DNA of 64,000 nt from Heliocidaris erythrogramma. Its lineage: Eukaryota > Echinodermata > Echinoidea > Camarodonta > Echinometridae. Below the pieces are notes generated by a model that saw nothing but the letters and a program-made list of their open reading frames with translations, made no database searches and was not told where the DNA came from. The DNA lies in NCBI GenBank assembly GCA_025617745.1, contig CM046863.1, forward strand, positions 10,962,935-11,026,934, read 5' to 3'. How positions within the stretch are numbered: the first letter of the stretch is position 1; every line of letters starts with the position of its first letter. Shown here in pieces: positions 23,401 to 35,300 of the stretch. The position numbers and the translations under genes were made by a program.

Positions 23401-24650
23401 TGGCTGCTGTTGGCTGTTGTTGGCGGTTGTTGGCTGTTGTTGGCTGTTGTGGGTAACGATTACAAAATAAAGAGTAACGATTACAAATGCAAGAGAAACG
23501 ATTACAAAATGAAAATGGACAAAATGATTTTGTTAATTCTAGTTTGTAACAGAATGATTTTATTATACGAAATGAAAATGGACAAAATCATTTTGTCCTA
23601 TCTATTTTGTAACAGAATGATTTTGTCGTACGAAATGAAAATGGACAAAATGATTTTGTTAATTCTATTTTGTAACAGAATGATTCTGTTACAAAATGAA
23701 AATGAACAAAATCATTTTGTCCTGTCTATTTTGTAACAAAATGATTTTGTTACAAAATAGAATGGACAAAATTATTTTGTCCTATCCATTTTGTAACAGA
23801 ATGATTTTGTCATACGAAATGAAATGGACAAAATTATTTTGTCCTGTCAATTTTGTAACAGAATGATTTTGTCATACGAAATGAAAATGGACAAAATGAT
23901 TTTGTTAATTCTATTTTGTAACAGAATGATTTTGTTATACGAAATGAAAATGGACAAAATCATTTTGTCCTATCCATTTTGTAACAGAATGATTTTGTCA
24001 TACGAAATGAAAATGGACAAAATGATTTTGTTAATTCTATTTTGTAACAGAATGATTTTGTTATACGAAATGAAAATGAACAAAATCATTTTGTCCTTTC
24101 AATTTTGTAACAGAATGATTCTGTTACAAAATGAAAATGAACAAAATCAGTTTGTCCTGTCTATTTTGTAACAAAATGATTTTGTTACAAAATAGAATGG
24201 ACAGAATTATTTTGTCCTATCCATTTTGTAACAGAATGATTTTCTCATACGAAATGAAATGGACAAAATTATTTTGTCAATTTTGTAACAGAATGGTTTT
24301 GTTACAAAACGACGTAGACAAAATCATTTCGTCCATACTATTTTGTAACAGAATGATTTCGTTACAAAATGAAAGTGGACAAAATTATTTTGTAATGTCA
24401 ATTTTGTAACAAAATGATTTCGTTAAAAAATAAAATGGAAGTGTGAATGATTTTGTCACGAAATAAATTTTTGTTACAGAATGAAAGTTGTCAGAATCAT
24501 TTTGTTACAGAATTACTTTTCCAAATTCACTTTGTAACAAAATGAACCGTTGTTCAATAATTTTGTAACAGAAGACAGTTTTGAGTGAATTTTGTCACGA
24601 AATGAGGCAATATTGTAACGGAATAGCCACTTTACACTTGGCGCCCCATA
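20478..24650. mobile_element. Foldback DNA element with long inverted arms
   Basis: The ends read TATGGGGCGCCAAGTG and CACTTGGCGCCCCATA. Directly outside, GGACAG stands at 20472-20477 and again at 24651-24656, a 6-bp target duplication. The left arm (20478 to about 21660) and right arm (about 22850 to 24650) are inverted copies. Each has outer arrays of TTTTGTAACAGAATGATTTTG units, a TTGGCTGTTG array and an inner unique section. The centre (about 21660-22850) has no recognised gene. The architecture recalls the TU foldback family described in sea urchins. Open frames in the arms are artefacts of the repeat period. Confidence 0.85.
23460..24440. repeat. Expanded tandem array in the right foldback arm
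   Basis: Units of roughly 60 or 120 bp alternate GAAATGAAAATGGACAAAAT with TTTTGTAACAGAATGATTTT. The matching left-arm array (about 20600-21010) is less than half as long, so copies were gained or lost after insertion. The array keeps a reading frame (MKMDKMILL repeats), which I regard as fortuitous. Confidence 0.85.
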
Positions 24651-24656
24651 GGACAG

Positions 24657-24803
24657 AGGGTTCCAAACTAAAACTGAACTCCGACATACACTGCATACAA
24701 TGTAATTATATACGTATACCGGTAACTTAGCACTCTGAAACAGCAGACTTAAAAAAAAAAAAAACTTGCAAAATTTCGCTGCGTTCGGTCATGTCGCGGC
24801 CGA

Positions 24804-24834
<31 letters not shown>

Positions 24835-25785
24835 CTTTCCAGGGCCCCTTCCCCCAGTCAGAGAGAAGCTGAGTAAAGAAGCCAAGTAAAGTTCGGTTAA
24901 AGATAGGATTATGCAAGAACACAGGACGGGAAGAAAAAGAAATAGGGGAGGATGGAGGGAGGGTAAATTAAAAGGAGGAAGAGGATGATAGAATTGGGTA
25001 GGAATACATTGGGATAAAAGGGAGCAGTGGCGTATCCAGAATGTATGGAGGGGGAATAAGGGTGGGGCTATTGAGTTTTAACTTTCTGATCATTATGTGT
25101 CTCTCTTTTCGTATTTTGTATTTTTGTTTTGTCGGTCAAGTGGGATTTTGGTCTCGTGGGTCGTCAGTCCAGTGGACCTTTTAGACCTTTCTTCTCCTTT
25201 TCTCTTGCTTGTATACATTTTGTTGTGTCGGTCTTTTGAACCTCTTTGTAAATGTCTGCATGTCTACCGGTCTATATCCTGGGATAACCCCAAACAGAGG
25301 CGCAGTCAGTAGATAGAGAGATAGGGGCGAGGGGGGGGGGGGGGGGGGGGGGGGGTGTTGTGAACCCGGTAAGATTATCCTTTGATATTATCTGGCGAGG
25401 CAAGGCAGTGTTGCTTATCATATTTCATGTATTTATGTATCTAGCTATGATTTATCATTATTTATTCATTTATTTATCTTTTAATTTGTGTTTATTCATT
25501 CATTCGTTCATTTATTCGTTTTCATTATTCATCTTTTTTTGCACATTTCACTTATTCGTGGAGGCACAAAAATAAAAAGAAGCAAAAGCGAAAAAGCGGG
25601 GGGGGGGGGGGAGGGAGAGAGGGAAAAGACCTAAAAATTTGCTATAACGTCCCGAGCTTTCGCGCGGAAAGGGCACTCACCCCTCCCTGCGCCGGCCCCT
25701 AGTACAGTGCGGTATTGCGTCCAAATAATTGAAAAGCAGTCAGGGCGTCAAACTATCTTTCCACCTAAAAGGTGCTACGAGCCGT
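24657..25785. other. Low-complexity intergenic sequence
   Basis: Contains a G34 tract (24806-24839), a G29 tract (25329-25357) and a G13 tract (25599-25611), plus ATTTATT-rich sequence. No gene recognised. Confidence 0.5.
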
Positions 25786-25789
25786 AGGA

Positions 25790-26016
25790 TAAATTAATCA
25801 AGTATAAATTTGTCTCGTATATTGGAGCCGTCCCTTTGCTTTGGAAACCATCCCTGTGAATTAAAAGATTGAGAACGCATCTTGGAATCGTTCATGCCTT
25901 CTCCATTCACTTGCACACTGGAGCGCGGAGAGTGGTCTCCTGGTAATCGATGAACTATTTTGAAGTAAATTTATTATTACTGCGTTAGAACGGTTTTGTG
26001 TGAATTTACTACACTG
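25790..26016 (+). repeat. Sequence upstream of transporter, inverted copy at 4.1-4.4 kb
   Basis: This block ends about 100 bp before the start codon of the transporter and is likely in or next to its promoter or 5' leader. It is nearly collinear, inverted, with 4111-4380. No TATA-like motif could be assigned with confidence. Confidence 0.65.
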
Positions 26017-26118
26017 GCAGAAGGAGCGTTCGAGCGGACTTGCGTTGTGCTCTGAGCTACCGTCCTATTTCGAGAGTCCCTAATTTACACAACCCTACGG
26101 AGGCAATCCACAGGTAAA

Positions 26119-26314
26119 ATGGTGAATTGTTTGGGTTTTCAAAACCTTGCTGCCTTGAAATCGGTCCTAGCTCTCTTTCTGCAAACGTGTTACGTTCTTG
26201 GCACGATCAAGTCAATCGGGGTGTTTCTACCAGAGCTCGAAGTGAATCTTGGACTAACATCGACTGACATAGGACTTGCTCTGGGCTTGTTTGATGCCTT
26301 CGCTTTCGGTCCAG
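26119..26314 (+). CDS. Transporter exon 1
   Basis: ATG 26119 opens MVNCLGFQNLAALKS, followed by transmembrane segment 1 and the start of segment 2. The exon ends at TCCAG|GTATAT in phase 1. Translation continues past the donor only into intron sequence without similarity. Confidence 0.85.
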
Positions 26315-29300
26315 GTATATATTGTACTGATTGTAATATCCCGAACCACAAGAAATTTAGAAATTACAGAACGTTTGAACATGTTCCAGAACTTCTTGAG
26401 ACAACATCATGTGACTGTGTAGTACTGGGTGACTTAAAATGTGATGTTTCGAAAAACATTCACTATGCAAGCATGCCGATTGTTTAACGAGGAAGTCCAG
26501 TAAAATAAAATACTTGGTTTCATTTAAAACAGAAACTTCAGATTCTACATATAAAAAGAAAGTCTGAGGAATATCGGAAAACTAATAAGAATTTTATGAT
26601 TTTTTAGTGCCATGATAAACTAGGGAAAACAATGAAATTCACTCGACAAAATTTGCAACTTAGTCATTTTGACGTCATTAGGTCACAACTCACTAAATTG
26701 TTTTGTTTCTATTGATAATGCAAGTTGTAATTTTTTGTCCAAGAATATGATTTCCTTATCACTTGAACCAACTTATATGTATAGTAATATGTTTTTGCAT
26801 GTATACACTTATACAGAGTAAATAAATCTCAGTAAAAATCATGAAAATATTATTTTTCATACCATTATAGATAAAAATGAATGACTATGAACATTTAATA
26901 TGTAATTACCATGGAGAATCTACTGCACACGCTCAGTAGAGCTCTTTGCTCATGAATATCCACGCTCCTTGCCAAGGGGATTGTTGATTACAATTTATTG
27001 TGGCAAATAGTGCCTGGCAATCCTAAAGTTTATGTAGGCTATAGAGTTTATAGGCCTATTAGTAGACCAGCCAAGAAGATTTTTTTTTACTTTGGACGGC
27101 ATTTGTGGGTAATGCTCGGCGTTCATGCTCAAAGTCTTGCAAAAATACTGACGAATAACGTACGGGCGGATGCCCGCGCATTTTTGCCTAAAAATGCCAT
27201 TTTTGGCTCAAAATTTGAAAGAATGTCAAAAATCACGATTTTTATTTTTTTTGACCTAACATGTAATAACTGATTAAGACTTTTCAAGTGATGTCAGATT
27301 TATTTTGAGTTTCAAGTTATAAACCTGATTAATACACAATTGAAAGTAGGATATTACACACACATGTATGGTGTAGGTTGTGAAAACTACCAATATTTCA
27401 ACGTTTTTTACCCAACGTAAATTTGTCATTTTAAACGCCTTTTCTTGATTAAACATATCATGTATATTGTCATGTCACACACAGAAAAGAAATTATCCGA
27501 TAAGTTAATGTATAACTCATTTTATGATATCCCAAACAGAACGATGTGTGTTTACTGGATGCGCATTTTGACTGAAAAACACTATTTGAAGGTACATCTA
27601 GAGTGTATAAGGCAATTATCCCATGTTTATTAGTATAGTCTATGGGCCAAAAACTGAAATGCCTCCACCCCCTTAGAAATAATTTTAAATGATTTTCTTT
27701 TCCTGTTAGATGGGACCATTAACTATCAGAATATGCCTCTTTATCCTAAAATAAGAGGTGGGCGTGGCCACAAGGACTATTACCATGGCAACGGATCAAA
27801 CACAGTAGAATTTAAGAAAATGTCATGTATTCGTGATTAAGAAAGAACAAAAACACATTATAACATTTTAAAGTAATGTATCACAAGTTTCACACTTCAT
27901 AAAAACTCAAACAAAAGGTGTCCATCATGTTTGAAAATGGCTGTTGCTGTGGAAACAGTAAGACCAAAAAAAAAACATATTTGAGCAAAAAAAAAACCCA
28001 CGCTGCTACTGAAAAAAAGTAAATATTAATATATTTGTATTGTACATGATCATCTTCTCTTTTACACACACTCACTTACCATGTTTAAGTAAAGGGATGA
28101 TGGAGGAGACCACTAAATGTGTAGGCCGTTACCATGGTAACAAATAAATTTATTGCATTTCTAATGAAATGCAGAACTATATTTGTTTTCAACATGAAAT
28201 AATGGTAAACATCTAATTATTGCTACCGCCTGTTTGATTATATTCACAAATTTAGTTTGGAATATAGTTTGGAAATTGATTTATAAAAAAAAAAATCTGT
28301 TGCCATAGAAACAGAATTAATGAAGATGACATCTTTCAACTAAAGAAGGAAATGTAACTAACCAATATACAATATATAGCAATTAGATTAACAAACACCG
28401 TCAGCGATTAGAATCTGCTCGTTGATTGTGAATGTGACCAATATCATAATAGCTTTTACCAAAATTTGGTAGCTAATACAAAACTTGGTGTTGTCTTTCT
28501 ACCAGAATTTCTGTTTACTTGATTCCAATCTAGATCCAGAAGATTTGTGTTCGCTATTAAATGGGTGATACCTAAATTACCTAATTGAAGCACAAAGGAG
28601 AATTTAACTTTTTACAAAATATTTTAGACTAAAGTAGCAACATTCGTTGCATCAGCTTCAGCCCACACTTGGAACAAGGAGATTTTGATTGTTTGGCTCT
28701 TTTTAAAAACCCTGGTGCTCAGTCATCCATGGCAGAAATGTCATGAATGATGTACTACTAGACAGACAATAGGCTATTCTTCACCATGAAGTAAAGTTTA
28801 AAGTCACATCGATTACAACATTTTAATTAGAAGCACATGTATTTATGTATCCATTTATTTGAACTTATTCATACAGGATAAAAACATGATCAGTATAAAA
28901 CTGTTTTGCATCATGTTCCTGATGCAACAGGAATAAATAATAAGGTATCGCATAAATTGGTAACAATTTGATTTAATTTTGATTTGATTTGATTTGATTT
29001 ATTTACCACCAACAACATTTAATTACAATGCATTTGTTTTACATACAATGATATTTACATATAAATGAAGAAAAGCATTGGTTGGTAAAAGGGGCCAGAT
29101 ATTAGCACATGTCCTAGTCGAGCCTGACCCACAACACCAAAAAAAAAAAAAAAGTATTTTGGTAAAGTTCAATTATTACCCAAATTAAAAATTTATAAGA
29201 AAAGAAAGTAATATAGTTATAGTTACATTACAGTGTGCAATTGAGTGTGAGGGTCTGTATATTCCTTTGATTTCCAATCGAGCATAGCAGGATGTGATAC

Positions 29301-32300
29301 CCAGTGGTGGATCGGAGGGGGGGGGGGGGGGGGGGGGGGCTTTTGGCGGAGCTTTTTTAAATTATCCCTGATTGACATCTAGGACTTCAGCCCCCTATTT
29401 TGGCCTTTCCTTTTTTCTCTCTTTCACATCGAGACTCCTCCCACTTTGGAAAATCCTGGATCCGCCGGTGACATCAAATTCTTATGAAGAGGAAAAAAGT
29501 CATCCTAGTGGGGTTCAAAGTACAATGTCATCATGAAAGACTGGATAGACTCGTAGGCGTCGCTAGGCCTTTCTGAGTTGCAGGTGGGGGGGGGGGGGGG
29601 GGGTGTCGAGATCACTAATTTACGGACGAACCTGAGTCTGTGTGCCACCGATAACCGATAAACCTTTGTTTGTGAACGACAACATTATTATTTTTTGGGG
29701 GGGGGGGGGAGGGGCATGTGCAGAAGCAATTAACTGAATAATTTGTTCCCAACCTATATCAAGCGTGAGTCTATTTTCATTTAATGATGAATAATAATAC
29801 ATAACATTTATATTGCGCTGAATACATATGTTTCTAAGCGCCGAAGTAGTATTATTACCCTGGCTTTAGCCCAGGTGCCCTATAAGGCGCTGAAAGCAAT
29901 CAAGGAATAAATTCCTACCATGTACCCATTTACTACACCTGGGTGGAGAGTGGCGAATGTAGATGAATGTCTTGCCAAAGGACATTCGTGCCATGGCGGG
30001 ATTCGAACACCGAACCATGAGATCCACCATGAGATCCACAGTCCGGTGACGTATCCACTAGACCCCACGACACCTCTATTTGATAAATCTAATTCGAATA
30101 ATTCGAATATATGGGGGGGGGGGGGGCTGGGAGTTATATATTCCCCCTGAAATTTGAGGTGGGGATGGCCTGTATAATTCCCCAATATTTTTGGATGTGA
30201 GAATAACGTTACATCAACTTAAAACTACTAATTATCCAAATTCATTATTTAACAACATTTAATCATTGGTGTGGGAGGGGGATACCCCCCCCCCCCCCCC
30301 CCCCCCCACACCTTCCTCTCGCCAGTCATCCCCCAATCATGAACACAGATCCACACCCCTGTTCCCAAGGTAAGTTATAATAAATGACCTTAAATTAAAT
30401 TCCATGTATACAACTAAGGATTTATTTTGTAATATATACTATCTATTACAAGATAAAAATCATCTCTGTATTTCATTATGAAAATATAAAATTATATCCC
30501 ATCAAAGATTAAATGTGCTGACTGTGTGGTATTTCTTTTGCGCAGATTTGCACATTCATTGACTTGCATATTAGAATAAATGTACATTACTCCACTAGAG
30601 TCCCGGTTGTTTTACTGTGTTTACATAATACAATACACAATATCATACATAACCCTCTTAATACTTAAGTCTGCTCTTCCCAAGAGTATAATTCCATTCT
30701 CTCTATATGGATACATGACACATCATCACTGAATATTGTTGTTTATTTCTCTCACTTCCTGATATGGTGTTCCACCTCCTGGAGATTGACCCATTGCATT
30801 CACATGACTTCATATTTTTTTAAAGGAAAATCCTATGTGGACCGCACAGTGAATTTATAATCAACCATAATGATATGTATTAATGTTATAATGTTCATAT
30901 AACATATATCATTTTTCAAGGTATAGTTAACGATAACTTATATTATAAAAATGAAATAAAGTTTGGCTTTTTCACGACAAATTAAAAACCGAGATATCAA
31001 AGAATTTTTCAACCATTGATTTAGTATGCAATATAGCAAATTGTAACTTAAAAATTTGGGGTAAATATGATTCAGCATTATTTAAATAATTACAAGTATA
31101 ATGTTAAAAACTGATGATTAATCCTTGGATAATTCTGCATAATGATTATAATCATTTCATTTGTAGACTTTAATTGATTATTTATTCATTTATTTTTTTA
31201 ACTTGATGCATTAGTGTACTTTGTTGCTCTGATAATAAGCTTCACATTAGGATCAACCATAACATGTTAAAAGAGAGGGGTTTTATCATCCATAAGTTCT
31301 GTGTCCCTGACAGTAACGGCACGATCAGACTTAACCACTTGCACTACAGTAAAATAGTTGGACACTGCCAGGGGCAGATTTGGGAGTGCAATTCGGTTAT
31401 AGGGAACTGCTCTGTGACCGGCCCATCCATCCAACAACGTATATGTAGGCAAGTTTTCTTACATATTCAATATGATTTTGGTACATTATCAATATACCTT
31501 GGCAAGACCGACTTCCGAGTGGTCGACCAAATGATGAAAGCCATGCAGAAGTAATTTTGATGGGGTGGGTGCTATATAGCTCAAAATCAGCTTTACAGCT
31601 TTTAAAGTTTGTGAGCGAGCAACAATTTTGACACTGTTTAGTCAAAACACTTTTTTCTAATATCTAGAAAGATTTGAATTGAAAACTCAGAATATATATA
31701 TTAAGAATGGACATTTGCTTGCATGTTGTTCAATTAGGAATGTGTGGTAATTTTCAAATTCCAATAGTTTCGTGATATGTAACTCATTATTAACCATGAC
31801 AACGTCCATGAGGAACACATCCGCAACCAACTTTAAAGGCCAAGTTCAACCCCAAAATTGAGTTAATTCAATAAAATTAAATTAGACAAAAAGTTAAAAT
31901 ATTAATGTTAATGTTTTGCATTGTTTCATGAAACAATGATATGCATAACATTGGCTTTATGCAAAAAATTGAGCCGATAATGCCATGAGGTCACTTTTCC
32001 TTTTGTATTTTTTATTATATGAAATTTCAAATATTTCAGTTTTCTTCTCCAAGAATGTAAAACAAAGTTTGACTCCTCGTAGAATGTGTACGATCATCAT
32101 TATTATAACTTATTGCGATACAATGAAGAGAATCTTTATAAACATCTATGAAAAAATGAAATATTTTAAATTTCAAGTTCAAGTTCAATTTTATTTTATT
32201 TATTTCAACTCAACTCGACTTAACATCATAACAGTATAACAATTAATTACATAGTAAACAATAAAACTGAATATTCAATACAATACCACAAAATATATAT

Positions 32301-35300
32301 ATATATATATTTATGGTGAACGAAAATATATATTACAAATGTGTATTTTATATAGTCTATCCTTTTGTAAATGTAGAGCTGAGGAAATAGAGGGATCCAC
32401 TAAAAAGCAGGGCTTGTTGAGTGTGGATCCCTCAAAAAAATACTGTAATAGATTAAGCTGCATAAATATAAAATAAAAGGTATGTGTTACCAAATAAAAA
32501 TTAATATGTATAGTATAACATATTCTTTGGTGTGAATATAATATGAAAGTGACAAATGAGATATGGAGATGAAGAAAAAATATATATAAATATAACTGAG
32601 AGTAAGATGACAAAGTGGTGCGTCTGTGAAAAAAAATTGGAAAGACAAAAGAATTTCAAAAAGTAAAGCAGATGAGAAAAGAGAGAAAGAGAGAGAGAGA
32701 GAGAGAAAGGAGGGGGATAGTCATGGGTCCTGACCGCTTAATATGAGTTTATGAATTTTCTGTATATGATTTGAGAAAATGTGTTTTCAGCTTGATTTTG
32801 AAACAATTTAAACTTGATGAATTAATTATGTCATTGCTGAGTGAGTTCCAGTATTTTGGGCCGTAGAAGGAAATTGTTTTATGTGCGAGTAGAGTGCGGG
32901 TCCGGGGAAGGTGAAAACGGTGAGACTGTCGGGTCGATGAATGTATGTGGCAGTTCGTGTTTATTCAACTTAAACATAAATTGTCCTGTTTGAAAAAGAA
33001 ATAAATCAGAAAATTTTAAAATTTTGGACTCGTAAAATAAATGATCAGTATGTGAACGACTAGGAGCATTATGTAGAATCCTTATAATTTTCTTCTGTAG
33101 GATAGAGATTTTATCCGCAAGATATTTATTGGCGTTACCCCATGCCATAATTCCATAATTTAGATATGGTAGTATGAGTGAGGAATATAAAGTAAAAAGT
33201 GTAGTCTTTGGGAAAAAATATTTAAGCTTATTCATTATTCCAATGTTTCGCGAAATTGTTTTGGATATATTTTGAATGTGAATGTTCCATTTTAATTTAT
33301 CGTCAATAGTTAGCCCTAAAAATGTTGTAGATGTGACCCTCTTAAGGGATATGTTGTCCAAAATAACATTTCCTGGTAAATTTTGTTTCGTAGCTCTCAT
33401 CTGCCTGTTTGTTATGAAAATATTCATGACCTGGACAGCCTGCCTTGATAGTGTGGGCTTCAAAGGAGGCTCTTTTGATATGATTAATGTGATATGATTC
33501 TATTTTTACTTACCAATAACAAGAGAAATACATTTCAATATTTACAATATTTATAGCAATTTCAAAACATTTATACGTAGATCGTGGTAAAAAAAGAACA
33601 ACAAAAAAGAATGGTAAAATGAAACCAGTTCCGGTGCCAGTTTTGAAAATATCTGGGCAAACGCCAATAATGCCAACAAAACCTTTTTCTGAAACTCCCA
33701 TTTCAACCTCCCTTGAAAATAGCAGACAACTCTTGACCGTTTATGACTGAGTAGATGTCACACAGCCCTGCATGCAGCGGTTGTTACTCTGACCTTCCAA
33801 GACTGCACTCTCAGATGCTTACATGAACCTGGAGGTCTGGAGACACCCTATGAAGTCTCAAATTCTGCTCTGACCTAGCCTCTTGTCGATGCCCTGGCGC
33901 TGTTGAAATCCTTGGCGATATGGAGGCAAAATTTCTGGCAAGCGAAGCGAGCCAGAAACACCGAGGCGCTTGCGCCGAGGGCCTCTTGACACCTGATCTG
34001 AATTTCTTTTGTATTTCATTGTTTTGACGAATATTCCGACCAAATTTTGGTCGGTGAAAATCATCCAATAAGCGCGAGCTACCATGACGTAATGTTAAAT
34101 ATTCATGACTCGACTGTAAGCTATTTCTTAAAATGGCGGTCAACGTTTCTTCCACGACGAGTGATGACGATATTAAATTTTGTAAGAGCTTATAATATGC
34201 CGCTAGAATGTTGAAGATTGACAGATTCAAAGATTTGCAAGTTGATGCAATCAAATCTGCACTTAAAGGACAAGATGTTTTTGTGAATCTGCCAACTGGC
34301 TATGGAAAAAGTGTTATTTTTCACACGCTATCGCTCTGTGCTGATTACCTCCGTGGGCCAGGGATATATATGGAGAGTGAGACTGCATGCTGCGCTGCTT
34401 AGCTTCGCGCGCGAGCGAGCTGGGCCAGGCGGATCCCCCGGGGCCTTGCCGGGCAGTGAATTGCTGGTAACTCCTTTGTTTACATCAGAATTGATGGAGA
34501 TGCATCTATTGTTGAACGTTGACTTTTATTGCCCATTCTTCATTATTTGTAAATATATGATGATCTCTTGAGAAATATGTACATTTGTCTTATTTCAAAT
34601 TACCATGGTTTGTAAGCTAGAGATCGAATTCTTCATAATGTGCTTGTCTGTGAATGTATTTTGAGCAAGAGATTTACGTAATCCCCCCAAAAAATAATAG
34701 ACTAGTCCAGAACTGAAGTAAGAAATCCTCTTGAGATTTCATTGGCCAATTTGCTGGGCGATCGCCGCGGTTATCTAACTATTCACGTTTCATGCATAAT
34801 TCAGTAGGAAATCGTGCCTCATGAATATATAATTCAGGTCCGGTGTCAAGAGGCCCTCGGCGCAAGCGCCTCGGGTTTTTCTCCATATCGCCAAGGATTT
34901 CAACAGCGCCAGGGCCTCGACAAGAGGCTAGCTCTGACCTAGCTACATGCATATAAACCAGATCTAGGTCAAGTCCGGCCTAGAAGGAGACTAGATCTGC
35001 CAGTTCCTCTAGCAGTTTTCCTCCTGTGTTCATTGGTACTCAGGTTTAACACTTTGTAGAGCTCAGTTGTGACCTTGAACGGGCACCTATTGGTTGCAGA
35101 GGCTTGTCTCGAATGGGTGGGTTGCGGGAGCGGGATGGGAGCGGGAACGGGCACACCCTTTCGAGACAAGCCCCCCCGGTTATCTCGAATGGACGCGTTC
35201 CCAGCGAGAAGTTCAATGAACGCACCACTTCGAGACAATCGGGGGGGGGGGGGGGGCATTCCTCGAATGGGTGTGTTGAGTAGACTTTTGTAACAGACGT

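Noticed and set aside
23347-24409. Long open frames with repeated MKMDKMILL and FCNRMILL motifs
   Set aside because: They arise from the tandem repeat period in the foldback arm; the same arrays give open frames on the opposite strand of the left arm. No domain and no splice signals.
29998-30077. Functional tRNA gene
   Set aside because: Promoter boxes are recognisable but the cloverleaf is degenerate and the sequence continues into a SINE body and tail.
31264-31554. 96-codon frame as a small gene
   Set aside because: No recognisable domain, no splice or promoter context; lies within intron 1.
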